Assembly: GCA_963742925.1 (NCBI GenBank) | Contig: CAVUNV010000003.1 | Coordinates: 80,001 to 144,000, forward strand | Direction: 5' to 3' | Length of the DNA: 64,000 nt | Source of the DNA: PALSA-612 sp963742925 | Lineage (GTDB): Bacteria; Actinomycetota; Thermoleophilia; Gaiellales; Gaiellaceae | In this document: positions 41,529 through 50,370 of the stretch, one piece after another | Position numbering within the stretch: the first letter of the stretch is position 1 | How the letters are laid out: every line of letters begins with the position of its first letter | Position numbers and translations under genes: made by a program | The notes under the pieces: generated by a model | Seen by the model: the letters and a program-made list of their open reading frames with translations, nothing else | The model's database searches: none | Told to the model about the DNA's origin: nothing

Positions 41529-42833
41529 CTAGGAGCGTCGCACGAAGTCGATCGAGACGGGAACCCCTTGCATGTCGTACCGGTCGCGCAGGCGGTTCTC
41601 CACCCAGTAGCCGTAGTCGCGCGTGATCAGGCCCGGGTCGTTCACGAAGAACCGGAAGCGCGGCGGCCTGACCCCCGTCTGCGTCGCATAGAGCACGTTG
41701 AGCCGCTTGCCGCCGCGGGAGGGAGGCTCGCGCGAGGCACGCAGCTCGGCGACGAAGCGGTTCAGGTCCGGCGTCGGGATCTTCCGGATGTGCTTCTCGT
41801 AGAGACCGGCCACGCGGTCGAGCAGCCGGCCGATCCCGCGGCCGCTCTTGGCCGAAGTGACGATGACCGGGGGCCGCTGGCGAAGCCTCGTCTCCAGCCG
41901 TGCCCGGACGTCCTCGAGCACCACGGTCGACGCATCCCATTTCGACAGGACGACGAGCGTCGAGCAATCGGCCTTCCGCGCCACGTCCGCGATCGCCAGA
42001 TCCTGGTCGACGAGGCCCTCGGAGGCGTCCACGAGCACGATGGCGACGTCCGCCCGCTCGGCCGCCTCGAGCGCCCGCAGCTCCGAGTAGTACTCGATCC
42101 CCTGCCGCTGGTGACGCTTGCGGCGGAGCCCGGCGGTGTCGACGAGGACGAAGGTCTCGTCGCCGCGCTGCAGAACGGTGTCGATCGCGTCACGCGTCGT
42201 ACCGGGCACGTCCGAGACGATCACCCGCTCCCTGCCGAGCAGCGCGTTCAGCAGACTCGACTTGCCCACGTTCGGCCGGCCCAGGATCGCCACCCTGATC
42301 GCCTCCTCACCGATCTCCTCCTGACCGCCCCCGGGCAGCCGCGACACGATCTCGTCCAGCAGGTCGCCCGTCCCGTGCCCGTGCATCGCCGACATCGGCA
42401 CCGGCTCACCCAGCCCGAGCGAGTGGAACTCGTGCGTCAGGGCCTCGTTCGAGGGCTCGTCGACCTTGTTGGCGAGGACGAGCACCTGCCGGTTGGAGCG
42501 GCGCAGGATGCCGGCCAGCTCCTCGTCTCCGGGCGTGAGGCCCGCCCGCGCATCGACGACGAGCAGCACCAGGTCGGCCTCCTCGATCGCCGCTTTCGCC
42601 TGGTCGACGATCGACCGCGCCACCGGGGAGACGTCGGCCACGTCGACGCCGCCCGTATCGACGATCGCGAAGCGCTTGCCGCTCCACTCGCAGACGAGCT
42701 CCTTGCGATCGCGGGTCACGCCCGGCGTCGCGTGGACCACGGCGGCGCGAGTCGCCGTCAGGCGATTGATCAGCGTCGACTTGCCGACGTTCGGGTAGCC
42801 GACGATCGCGACCCTGCCGAGGAGTTGCTCCAC
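41529..42833 (-). CDS. der: Ribosome-assembly GTPase Der (EngA)
   Basis: 434 residues with two tandem G domains: VGYPNVGKSTLINRL (first P-loop) and LGRPNVGKSSLLNAL (second), each followed by DTGG or DTAG and NK(V/W)D-type motifs (ANKVDEP, LSKWDAS). A C-terminal KH-like domain follows (LNVLYATQTGVRPPRFRFFVN). It acts in 50S subunit maturation. Confidence 0.97.
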   Translation of the reverse strand: MEQLLGRVAIVGYPNVGKSTLINRLTATRAAVVHATPGVTRDRKELVCEWSGKRFAIVDTGGVDVADVSPVARSIVDQAKAAIEEADLVLLVVDARAGLTPGDEELAGILRRSNRQVLVLANKVDEPSNEALTHEFHSLGLGEPVPMSAMHGHGTGDLLDEIVSRLPGGGQEEIGEEAIRVAILGRPNVGKSSLLNALLGRERVIVSDVPGTTRDAIDTVLQRGDETFVLVDTAGLRRKRHQRQGIEYYSELRALEAAERADVAIVLVDASEGLVDQDLAIADVARKADCSTLVVLSKWDASTVVLEDVRARLETRLRQRPPVIVTSAKSGRGIGRLLDRVAGLYEKHIRKIPTPDLNRFVAELRASREPPSRGGKRLNVLYATQTGVRPPRFRFFVNDPGLITRDYGYWVENRLRDRYDMQGVPVSIDFVRRS

Positions 42834-42851
42834 CGGACCAGTATTGCGGTG

Positions 42852-43490
42852 TTAGGCGGCGTGGCGGTCGCGGACGAGCGCTTCGATCCGGTCGACGACG
42901 TCCGCGACCTCGAGCTCCGTCGTGTCGATCTCGACCGCATCGCCGGCCGGCTTCATGCGGTCGGCGTCCTCCCGGTCACGCTCGTGCAGGCGCAGATCGG
43001 TCTCGAGCGCAGCATCCCCGACCTCGGGGCGCTCCGCGCGCCGGCGTGCGGCGCGAACGTCAGCCGACGCGACGAGATAGACCTTCACATCGGCGGACGG
43101 AGCGACGACCGTGCCGATGTCCCGCCCTTCCATCACCGAGTCCGACCGCTCCGCCAGGCGCCGCTGCCGCTCGCGCATCACCTCGCGGACCCGCGGATGA
43201 CGCGCCACGACAGGGACCATCTTGTCGATCCGGGCCGTCCGGATCGAGGTCGTCACGTCGGCGCCCCCGATCGAGACCCGGCCCGAGGGATCGAGGTCGA
43301 CCGGGTGCTCGCGGGCGAGGGTCCCGAGCCGGTCGCCGTCGCTGAGGTCGACGCCTTCCCGCATGGCGAGCCACGTCAGCGCGCGATACATGGCGCCGGT
43401 GTCGAGGTAGCGGAAGCCCAGCCGCTCGGCCAGCATCCGGGCGACAGTGCTCTTGCCCGCTCCCGCGGGCCCGTCGATGGCAACGATCAT
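42852..43490 (-). CDS. cmk: Cytidylate kinase
   Basis: 212 residues from ATG 43490, which overlaps the aroA stop by four bases. IDGPAGAGKSTVARML is the P-loop; YLDTGAMYRALTW and MEGRDIGTVVAPSADVKVYL are the CMP-binding signatures. It phosphorylates CMP and dCMP. The aroA-cmk-der order is widely conserved. Confidence 0.96.
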   Translation of the reverse strand: MIVAIDGPAGAGKSTVARMLAERLGFRYLDTGAMYRALTWLAMREGVDLSDGDRLGTLAREHPVDLDPSGRVSIGGADVTTSIRTARIDKMVPVVARHPRVREVMRERQRRLAERSDSVMEGRDIGTVVAPSADVKVYLVASADVRAARRRAERPEVGDAALETDLRLHERDREDADRMKPAGDAVEIDTTELEVADVVDRIEALVRDRHAA

Positions 43491-44773
43491 CTCTGCGCGA
43501 GGGAGTCGATCACGTCGAAGAACCCGGGGAAGGATATAGCGACCACCTCCGAGCCCTCGATCTGGACGCCGTCGCGAGAGGCGAGACCGCAGACGGCGGC
43601 GAGCATCGCGATCCGGTGATCGCCGGCCGAGGCCATCCGGCCGCCGCGGGGACGTGCCGGCACGCCGCGGATCCTGAAGCCGTCCGTCGTCGCCGCGACG
43701 TGCGCGCCGATCGCGCGCAGCCCCTCGGCGACCGCGGCGATCCGGTCGGTCTCCTTCGCCCGCAGCTCCTCCGCGCCGCGGACGCGACTGTCCCCGTGCG
43801 CCATCGAAGCCGCGAGCGCGAAGAGCGGCAGCTCGTCGACCAGGCGCGGCACCTCCTCGGGAACGATCTCGGTGGCGACGAGCTCGGCATGCGTGACTCC
43901 GACGTCGGCGACCGGCTCGCCGCCGGCCGTCCGGCGGTTGAAGATCGAGATGCGGGCGCCCATCCGCTCCAGCACGTCGAGGAAGCCCGTCCGCGCCGGG
44001 TTGACACCGACGCCGGAGACGATCAGATCCGACCCGGGGAGCAGCGTGGCCGCCAGCACGAGCGGCGCCGCCGAGGACAGGTCCCCGGGGACCTCGACCT
44101 CCCCGAGCTCGAGCCGCTCGGGCGGAGCGATCCCGATCCGTCCCGGCGCAACGCGCAGCCCGGCGCCGGCCGCACGGAGCATGCGCTCGGTGTGGTCGCG
44201 GGTCGGGATCGGCTCGACGACGGTCGTCTCCCCTTCCGCGTAGAGGCCGGCCAGCAGCACGCAGGACTTCACCTGCGCGCTCGCGACGGGCAGCTCGTAC
44301 TCGATCCCCTGGAGTCGACGGCCCTCGATCGCGAGCGGCAGGTGCCCATCCGTGCTCTCGATGGCTGCGCCCATCTGCGTCAGCGGCTCCACGATCCTGC
44401 CCATCGGCCGCGCGGAGAGCGAGTCGTCGCCCCGGAGCTCGAACTGCTGCTGCGTCTGCCCGGCCAGGATGCCCGCGAGCAGACGGACCAGCGTGCCCGC
44501 GTTGCCGCAGTCGATCGGCCCGTCCGGGGCGCGCAGCCCGCGCAGGCCGACTCCCGTGATCCGCAGGACCTCCGTTCCCTCCTCCTCCACCTGCGCACCG
44601 AGCGCCCGGACGGCGCGGATCGTCGACTCGGTGTCCTCCGAGCGCCCGAAGCCGCGGACGACCGTCTCGCCCTCGCAGATCGCGCCGATCAGGACGGCGC
44701 GGTGCGAGATCGACTTGTCGCCCGGAACCGCAACCGCGCCCCGCAGGCTGATCGCAGGCGCAACGAACGTCAC
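43487..44773 (-). CDS. aroA: 3-phosphoshikimate 1-carboxyvinyltransferase (EPSP synthase)
   Basis: 428 residues from GTG 44773, which overlaps the plsC stop by four bases; an upstream extension in frame lacks similarity. Signatures are VPGDKSISHRAVLIG, DCGNAGTLVRLLAG and AKETDRIAAVAEGLRAIG near the C-terminus. It catalyses the sixth step of the shikimate pathway, in one operon with the first (aroG) and with tyrA. Confidence 0.96.
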   Translation of the reverse strand: MTFVAPAISLRGAVAVPGDKSISHRAVLIGAICEGETVVRGFGRSEDTESTIRAVRALGAQVEEEGTEVLRITGVGLRGLRAPDGPIDCGNAGTLVRLLAGILAGQTQQQFELRGDDSLSARPMGRIVEPLTQMGAAIESTDGHLPLAIEGRRLQGIEYELPVASAQVKSCVLLAGLYAEGETTVVEPIPTRDHTERMLRAAGAGLRVAPGRIGIAPPERLELGEVEVPGDLSSAAPLVLAATLLPGSDLIVSGVGVNPARTGFLDVLERMGARISIFNRRTAGGEPVADVGVTHAELVATEIVPEEVPRLVDELPLFALAASMAHGDSRVRGAEELRAKETDRIAAVAEGLRAIGAHVAATTDGFRIRGVPARPRGGRMASAGDHRIAMLAAVCGLASRDGVQIEGSEVVAISFPGFFDVIDSLAQR

Positions 44774-45564
44774 AGGATCGCCCTGTACAGAGGCCCGAGC
44801 GGGCCCTCGGCCCACTCCTCCGTCGGCCACGGCGGTCCAGGCGCAGGCGGATGCACGTCACGGATCCTCGGTACCCTCCCCCGCTCTGTGCCGTCGCGGA
44901 GCCGCGCCGGAAAGCCGTCGACGACGGCCTCGGCGGCAAGCCGCCAGAGACGCACGAGCTCGGCCTCCACGGTGGCGGCAGCCTCCTTGTAGCCCTTCCC
45001 GTTCCGGGGAAAGGGGCTCAGGTCCATCGACTCGCCGACCACGACCGCGACCGGCCGGGGGTTGCGGAGTGACCAGCCGAACGCGTCGATCCCGACCGGA
45101 ACGACCGGGACACCCTCCTGCATGGCCACCAGCGCAGCGCCCGCGTGAACCGGGCCGGGGTACCCGAAGCTCTGTCGCGTCCCCTCCATGAACATCCCGA
45201 CGATGTGTCCCTCGCGGGCGAGCCAGCGCGCGACACGGAGCGCATCGCGATCACTCTCGCCGCGCCTGACCGCGAACGTGCCCGTCATGCGCAGAAACTC
45301 GCCGATGGCGGGAACCTCGAGCAGCTCGACCTTCGTCATGTACCTGATCGAACGGGTCGAGTAGACGCCGATCACGGGCGGGTCGATCGCGCTGAGGTGG
45401 TTGGCGGCCACCACCGCGCCGCCTGTGGCGGGCATGCGCGAGAGCCCGTACCCCGCGGTCGGGGCCAGCACACGCATGGCCGCGGGCAGCCAGGTGCGCA
45501 TGAACGTCCACGCCACCTCGGGGTCGTTGCGGAACAGCCTGTAGGCGCCGAGCTCGAACAGCAT
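44770..45564 (-). CDS. plsC: 1-acylglycerol-3-phosphate O-acyltransferase
   Basis: 264 residues. The acyltransferase motif NHLSAIDPP (NHx4D type) lies near residue 56, and MFMEGTRQSFGYPG supplies the EGTR glycerophosphate site. It makes phosphatidic acid at the inner membrane. It is placed between tyrA and aroA, a mix of lipid and aromatic genes seen in related genomes. Confidence 0.92.
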   Translation of the reverse strand: MLFELGAYRLFRNDPEVAWTFMRTWLPAAMRVLAPTAGYGLSRMPATGGAVVAANHLSAIDPPVIGVYSTRSIRYMTKVELLEVPAIGEFLRMTGTFAVRRGESDRDALRVARWLAREGHIVGMFMEGTRQSFGYPGPVHAGAALVAMQEGVPVVPVGIDAFGWSLRNPRPVAVVVGESMDLSPFPRNGKGYKEAAATVEAELVRLWRLAAEAVVDGFPARLRDGTERGRVPRIRDVHPPAPGPPWPTEEWAEGPLGPLYRAIL

Positions 45565-45573
45565 GCGCGCCGG

Positions 45574-46671
45574 CTATTCCATGACCGGGGCGATCACGAC
45601 GCCGTAACCCTGCGCCTCGAGCAGGTCGGCCGCCCGACGGGCCTCGCCCTCGCCGGAGACGAGCATCGTCAGCACGCCGCCCCGCTCCGGCGAGAAGTGA
45701 CGGAGCTCGAAGTCCTCGATGTTGATCCGCTCGGCACCGAGCGCCTGTGTGATCCCCGCCAGCACGCCGGGACGGTCGGGGATGTGGACCCGCAGCCGCT
45801 GCAGCTCTCCGGGCTCCGGAAACTCCCGCTCGAGCATGCGCCGGCGGTTGCCGGCCGCCTCGGCGATCCAGCGGGCCAGGAACCCGGCGTCGCCGGCGTC
45901 GAGCGCCGACTCGAGCTGCTCGACGCGGCGACGATGGTCGGCGAGCGCCGCGCGCAGCTCCGTCGCGTTGTCGAGGAAGATGTCCACCCAGATCCGCGGA
46001 TTGGCTCCGGCGACCCGGGTCATGTCCCGCAGCGACCCGCCGGCGCCGGCGAGCGGCTCGTGCCCGTCGACCCGGGTCGCGCCCGCCTGGTTGACGAGCA
46101 GGTTCGCGAGCGCGTGCGGGAGATGGCTCGTGAGCGAGACGAGCCGGTCGTGCGCGCGAGGATCGACCGCGACCGGCGTCGCTCCGAGGCTCGAGACGAA
46201 CCCGTGCACGAGCCGGTAGCGCTCCGGGTCGGTCTCGGGCAGCGGCGCCAGGAACCAGGTGGCGCCCTCGAACAGGTTGGCGGACGCGTGCTCGGCGCCA
46301 CGCGCCTCGGAGCCGCAGACGGGATGCCCGCCGATGAACCGGGGGGAGCCCGCCGCGGCCGCGCACACGGACTCCTTGGTCGAGCCGACGTCGGTGACCG
46401 TGCACGCCTCGGGCGCCGCCGCCAGCGCCGCCGCGACCTGGCTGGTGAGCTGCGCCACGGGGGCGGCCACCACGGCGAGCTCGGCCGCCGCGAGCGCTGC
46501 CTCCAGCGACGGGGCCGCTTCGTCCAGCGCACCCCGCGCGGCGGCGGTCGCCAGCATCTCCGCGTCGGGGTCGTAGCCGGTCACGTGGGTGTCGCCCGAA
46601 CGCTTGGCGGCCAGGGCGACGGAGGCGCCGATCAGGCCGGTGCCGACGATGGCGAGACGCCGGACGGCCAC
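45574..46671 (-). CDS. tyrA: Prephenate dehydrogenase with C-terminal ACT domain
   Basis: 365 residues. The NAD fold opens with LAIVGTGLIGASVALA. The catalytic domain shows GGHPVCGSE and LTSHLPHALANLL, and DMTRVAGANPRIW is typical of TyrA. The C-terminal ACT domain (LRVHIPDRPGVLAGITQALG) suggests feedback by an aromatic amino acid, probably tyrosine. The start is one base after the aroG stop. Confidence 0.94.
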   Translation of the reverse strand: MAVRRLAIVGTGLIGASVALAAKRSGDTHVTGYDPDAEMLATAAARGALDEAAPSLEAALAAAELAVVAAPVAQLTSQVAAALAAAPEACTVTDVGSTKESVCAAAAGSPRFIGGHPVCGSEARGAEHASANLFEGATWFLAPLPETDPERYRLVHGFVSSLGATPVAVDPRAHDRLVSLTSHLPHALANLLVNQAGATRVDGHEPLAGAGGSLRDMTRVAGANPRIWVDIFLDNATELRAALADHRRRVEQLESALDAGDAGFLARWIAEAAGNRRRMLEREFPEPGELQRLRVHIPDRPGVLAGITQALGAERINIEDFELRHFSPERGGVLTMLVSGEGEARRAADLLEAQGYGVVIAPVME

Positions 46672-46672
46672 G

Positions 46673-48064
46673 TCACATCTCGCCCGGCGTCGGCTGCTCG
46701 TCCCCGGGCCACGCGCCGCGCATCAGCTCGGCGACGTGGAACGCGAGGTCGAGCGACTGCCGCGCGTTCAGCCGCGGGTCGCAGAGCGACATGTAGTTCG
46801 TCGAGAGCGCCTCCTCGAGCACCGTGTCGGAGCCGCCCAGGCACTCCGTGACCGCGTCACCCGTGAACTCGAGGTGGACACCGCCGGGCCAGACCCCCTC
46901 CTCGCGGCAGGAGGCGAAGAAGCCCTCGATCTCGTCCATGATCACGTCGAAGCGCCGGGTCTTGATGCCGCTTTCCGTCTTGAAGACGTTGGCGTGCATC
47001 GGGTCGCAGGCCCACACGACCGGCTGCTCGGCCTCGCGGACGGCCCTGAGGAGCGGCGGCAGCAGCTCGCGCACGCGGTCGGCGCCCATCCGCGAGATGA
47101 ACGTCAGGCGGCCGGGCTCACGGCCCGGGTTCAGGCGCTCGGCGAGCTCGACGACGTCCTCGGCCGACGCCGACGGGCCGAGCTTGCAGCCGATCGGGTT
47201 GCAGACGCCCGAGAAGAACTCGAGATGGGCCCCGTCGATCTGCCGAGTGCGCTCACCGATCCAGAGCATGTGCGCCGAGCAGTCGTACCAGTCGCCGGTC
47301 GTCGAGTCGCGACGCGTCAGCCCCTCCTCGTAGTCGAGCAGCAGGCCTTCGTGGCTCGTCCAGACGTCGACCTGGTGGAGGGCCTGCAGGTCGGCGAGGT
47401 CGATCCCGATCGCGCCCATGAAGCGGAGCGCACGCTCGATCTCGGCGGCGATCCGCTCGTAGCGCCGGCCTTGCGGCGACGAGGCGACGAACTCCTGGTT
47501 CCACATGTGCACGCGGTTCAGGTCGGCGAACCCGCCCTTCGTGAACGCGCGCAGGAGGTTCAGCGTGGCGGCCGCCTGGTGGTAGGCCTGGATCATCCGG
47601 CCCGGATCGGGAGTCCTCGCCTCCGCGGTCGGTGCGTCGTCGTGGACCATGTGGCCGCGGAACGACGGCAGCTCGGTGCCGTCGACGGTCTCGAACGGCG
47701 AGGTGCGAGCCTTCGCGAACTGTCCGGCGATTCGGCCGACCTTGACCACAGGCGTCGTCGAGCCGTAGATCATCACGGCCGACATCTGCAGCATGATCTT
47801 CAGCTTCTCGCGGATCGTGATCGCCGAGAAGTCGTGGAACGATTCCGCGCAGTCGCCCGCCTGGAGCAGGAAGGCGCGCCCCGCAGCCACCTCCGCGAGC
47901 GCCGCGCGGAGCTGCCGCGCCTCGCCGGCGAACACGAGCGGCGGCATCGCCTGGAGCCGCGCCCGCGCGGCCTCTGCCGCGTCCTCGTCGGGCCACTCGG
48001 GCTGGTGCTGCGCCGGATGGCCCCGCCAGGAGGACGGAGACCAGGTGGGGGGCGAAAGCGTCAC
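46673..48064 (-). CDS. Class II 3-deoxy-7-phosphoheptulonate synthase
   Basis: 463 residues, plant/actinobacterial type. Landmarks are WSPSSWRGHPAQHQPEW, LLQAGDCAESFHDFSA (metal Cys), the substrate region SFRGHMVH, WACDPMHANVF and GGVHLEFTGDAVTECLGG. It starts the shikimate pathway from PEP and erythrose 4-phosphate. GTG start with a possible -10 (TAGACT on the minus strand, 48074-48079) nine bases upstream, so the mRNA is probably leaderless. It is divergent from the trpS leader. Confidence 0.96.
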   Translation of the reverse strand: MTLSPPTWSPSSWRGHPAQHQPEWPDEDAAEAARARLQAMPPLVFAGEARQLRAALAEVAAGRAFLLQAGDCAESFHDFSAITIREKLKIMLQMSAVMIYGSTTPVVKVGRIAGQFAKARTSPFETVDGTELPSFRGHMVHDDAPTAEARTPDPGRMIQAYHQAAATLNLLRAFTKGGFADLNRVHMWNQEFVASSPQGRRYERIAAEIERALRFMGAIGIDLADLQALHQVDVWTSHEGLLLDYEEGLTRRDSTTGDWYDCSAHMLWIGERTRQIDGAHLEFFSGVCNPIGCKLGPSASAEDVVELAERLNPGREPGRLTFISRMGADRVRELLPPLLRAVREAEQPVVWACDPMHANVFKTESGIKTRRFDVIMDEIEGFFASCREEGVWPGGVHLEFTGDAVTECLGGSDTVLEEALSTNYMSLCDPRLNARQSLDLAFHVAELMRGAWPGDEQPTPGEM

Positions 48065-48096
48065 GACCGTTTCAGTCTAGATGCCGGTTTGCGGCC

Positions 48097-48102
48097 TATA
48101 CT
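48097..48102 (+). promoter_or_regulatory. -10 element of the trpS leader transcript
   Basis: TATACT, seven bases before the ATG of the putative leader peptide, so transcription would start at that ATG. The -35 is poor (CAGTCT at 18-base spacing). The opposite strand carries the aroG promoter in the same 30 bases. Confidence 0.45.
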
Positions 48103-48109
48103 CCGGGAG

Positions 48110-48178
48110 ATGACTCCCGTCCTCGCAGGGCAGCGCTGGTCATGGCGCAGCGGGCGAGGCGGGAGCGTGCGCGCCTGA
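48110..48178 (+). CDS. Putative tryptophan leader peptide upstream of trpS
   Basis: 22 residues, beginning MTPVLAGQ and continuing with RWSWRS: two Trp codons at 48137-48139 and 48143-48145, one codon apart. Trp is normally the rarest residue, and actinobacterial Trp leader peptides have the same short WxW or WWW run followed by Arg. Codons 17-18 are GGC GGG, identical to the left arm of the downstream hairpin. A leaderless start is predicted from the -10 position. Ribosome stalling at low Trp-tRNA could control trpS. Confidence 0.55.
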   Translation: MTPVLAGQRWSWRSGRGGSVRA

Positions 48179-48229
48179 CGACGCGCCGACAGCCTTCCTC
48201 GTCCGCGTTCCGACCCCCGTCATGCGGAA

Positions 48230-48269
48230 ACTTTCAGGCGGGGCGAACTTCCTTTCCCGCCTTCAAAGT
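48230..48269 (+). terminator. Putative attenuator hairpin upstream of trpS
   Basis: The stem is GGCGGG (48237-48242) with CCCGCC (48256-48261), extended by ACTTT (48230-48234) with AAAGT (48265-48269) across a small internal loop. The right arm CCCGCC can also pair with GGCGGG at 48158-48163 inside the leader peptide, giving two exclusive structures. It ends about 55 bases before the trpS start. Confidence 0.5.
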
Positions 48270-48325
48270 CTCCAGTGTTCACCGCGCGTACGGCGCGATG
48301 AACGTGGAAAACTAAGGAGCTACCC

Positions 48326-49306
48326 ATGCGCATCTTCTCCGGCATCCAGCCCACGGGCCAGAAGCACCTCGGCAACTACATCGGCGGTTTCAGGCAGTAC
48401 GCGGCGACGCAGGAGCTCGGTGAGGCCTTCTTCTGCATCGTCGACCTGCACTCGATCAGCGTCGACTACGACCCCGTGGAGCTGCGCCGCGCGACGCTCG
48501 ACCTGGCGGCCATGCTGTTCGCGAGCGGTCTCGATCCCGACCGTTCGACCGTGTTCGTGCAGAGCCACGTTTCCGCCCACGCGGAGGCGAACTGGCTGCT
48601 CGGCTCGGTGACGAGCTTCGGCGAGTTGCGTCGCATGACCCAGTTCAAGGACAAGTCGGAGCACCAGGAGTTCATCTCGGCGGCGCTGTTCACGTACCCC
48701 GTCCTCCAGGCCGGGGACATCCTGCTCTACGGGACGAACGTCGTCCCGGTCGGTGACGACCAGCGCCAGCACGTCGAGCTGACGCGTGACATCGCCGCCC
48801 GGTTCAACAGCCGCTACGGCGAGACGTTCACACTCCCGGAGGTCAGGACACCGCCGGTCGGCGGGCGGATCATGGACCTGCAGGATCCGGAGAACAAGAT
48901 GTCGACGACCGGCGGCACGGCGCTCGGGACGGTGCTCGTCGCCGACCCGCCCGACGTGATCCGCCGGAAGTTCAAGGTCGCCGTGACGGACTCGGGGAAA
49001 GACGTCCGCCGGGCACCGGACAAGCCCGGCGTCACGAACCTGATCGAGATCATGTCGGTGGCAACGGGCACGCCTCCCGAGGAGATCGAGGACAGGTACG
49101 ACGGGCAGGGGTACGGTTCGTTCAAGAGCGACGTGGCCGACGCCGTGATCGGGCTGCTCGAGCCGGTCCGGCTCCGCTACGAGGAGCTGTCGGCGGATCC
49201 GGGCGAGCTCGAACGGCTGCTGAGAAGCGGAGCCGAGAAGGCCCGGGCGGCGTCGGCGCCGACCCTGGCGGCGATGTACGACCGGATGGGCTTCACGCGG
49301 CGCTAG
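48326..49306 (+). CDS. trpS: Tryptophanyl-tRNA synthetase
   Basis: 326 residues. The class I signature HxGH reads HLGN (GIQPTGQKHLGNYIG), and KMSKS reads KMSTT (PENKMSTTGG). The Trp pocket region VDLHSISVDYD and the AGDILLYGTNVVPVGDDQRQH segment are conserved. ATG with AAGGAGC upstream. It is preceded by a leader that may sense Trp-tRNA charging and is divergent from the first shikimate gene. Confidence 0.95.
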   Translation: MRIFSGIQPTGQKHLGNYIGGFRQYAATQELGEAFFCIVDLHSISVDYDPVELRRATLDLAAMLFASGLDPDRSTVFVQSHVSAHAEANWLLGSVTSFGELRRMTQFKDKSEHQEFISAALFTYPVLQAGDILLYGTNVVPVGDDQRQHVELTRDIAARFNSRYGETFTLPEVRTPPVGGRIMDLQDPENKMSTTGGTALGTVLVADPPDVIRRKFKVAVTDSGKDVRRAPDKPGVTNLIEIMSVATGTPPEEIEDRYDGQGYGSFKSDVADAVIGLLEPVRLRYEELSADPGELERLLRSGAEKARAASAPTLAAMYDRMGFTRR

Positions 49307-49319
49307 CGCCGGCCCGGGC

Positions 49320-50370
49320 GTGAAGCGCGCAGCCCTGATCGTCGGTCGACACTTCGCGCTGACGGCGGTCAGCGGCGTGCTCCACTACGCGACGGACGAG
49401 CCGGTCGCGACCTTCGTGGTCTGTGCCGTCTCGCTGGCCGGTCTCGCCTGGCTCGTCGCGCTCGGCACGGACGCGCTCAGCGGCCACTTCGGGCCTGCCG
49501 TGACGGGCGTCCTCCAGTCGACGCTCGGCAACCTGCCCGAGCTGTTCGTCGTCCTGTTCGCGCTCTCGGCGGGCGAGACGCTGGTCGCGCAGACCTCGAT
49601 CCTCGGCTCGCTGTTCGCGAATGCCCTGCTCGTGCTCGGGCTCTCGATCGTTGCGGGAGCGAGCGTGGCCGAGGACGGGTGCATGCGCTTCGGCCGGCGG
49701 CTGCCGAACGACACGGCCGTCCTGACCCTGCTCGCCGCCTTCTTGATCGTCGTCCTCGGGGTCTCCGACCGCGTCGGCGACCGCGCCAGCCACCATACGC
49801 TCGCGATCTCGATCGTCGGCGCGATCGTCCTGCTCGCGATCTACGCGTCCTGGCTTCCCGGCTACCTCCGGAGCGACGACGCGGCGATCGCGCACGAGGA
49901 GGGCGTGGATCAGCTGCCGCTTCGCGACGGCGCTCGTCCTGCTGGCCGCCGCCGGTGTGGGGGCTGCGCTCGTGTCGGACTGGTTCATCGCCGCGCTCGA
50001 CCCGGCGGTGAAGTCGCTCGGGATCTCGAAAGCGTTCACCGGGCTCGTGATCGTCGGCATCGCCGGAAACGCGGTCGAGAACGTGGTCGGAATCACGCTG
50101 GCAGCCAAGGGCAAGAGCGACCTGGCGCTGTCCGTGGTCAAGAACTCGGTCTCGCAGATCGCCGTCTTCCTCTACCCCGTGCTCGTCCTCGCCTCGCTCG
50201 CGTTCTCGAACCGGCTGACCTTCGTGGTCAATCCCGTGCTGACGGTGGCGCTGGCGCTGACGGCGATCGCGGTGTGGGCGATCACGGGAGACGGCAAGGC
50301 GGTGGCGTTCGAGGGTTGGGCCCTCGTCGGGCTCTACGTCATCCTCGCCGCGCTGGCCTGGTACGAGTAG
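49320..50370 (+). CDS. Ca2+/H+ antiporter-type transporter (CaCA/Cax family), frameshifted
   Basis: Two frames together make one transporter. The first (49320 to about 49914) has LQSTLGNLPELFVVLFALSAG and LGSLFANALLVLGLSIVAG, the first alpha repeat with its acidic residue. The second (about 49918 to 50370) has GIAGNAVENVVGITLAAKGK and VVKNSVSQIAVFLYPVLVL, the second alpha repeat. They join at about 49914-49918 if one C is removed (CTGCCGCTTC). As sequenced the protein is broken in the central loop. It would exchange cytosolic calcium for protons. Its 3' end overlaps the rluB-type gene by 32 bases. Confidence 0.8.

Noticed and set aside
48179..48325. T-box leader before trpS
   Set aside because: No T-box sequence or specifier-loop layout was recognised; a leader-peptide attenuator explains the sequence better.
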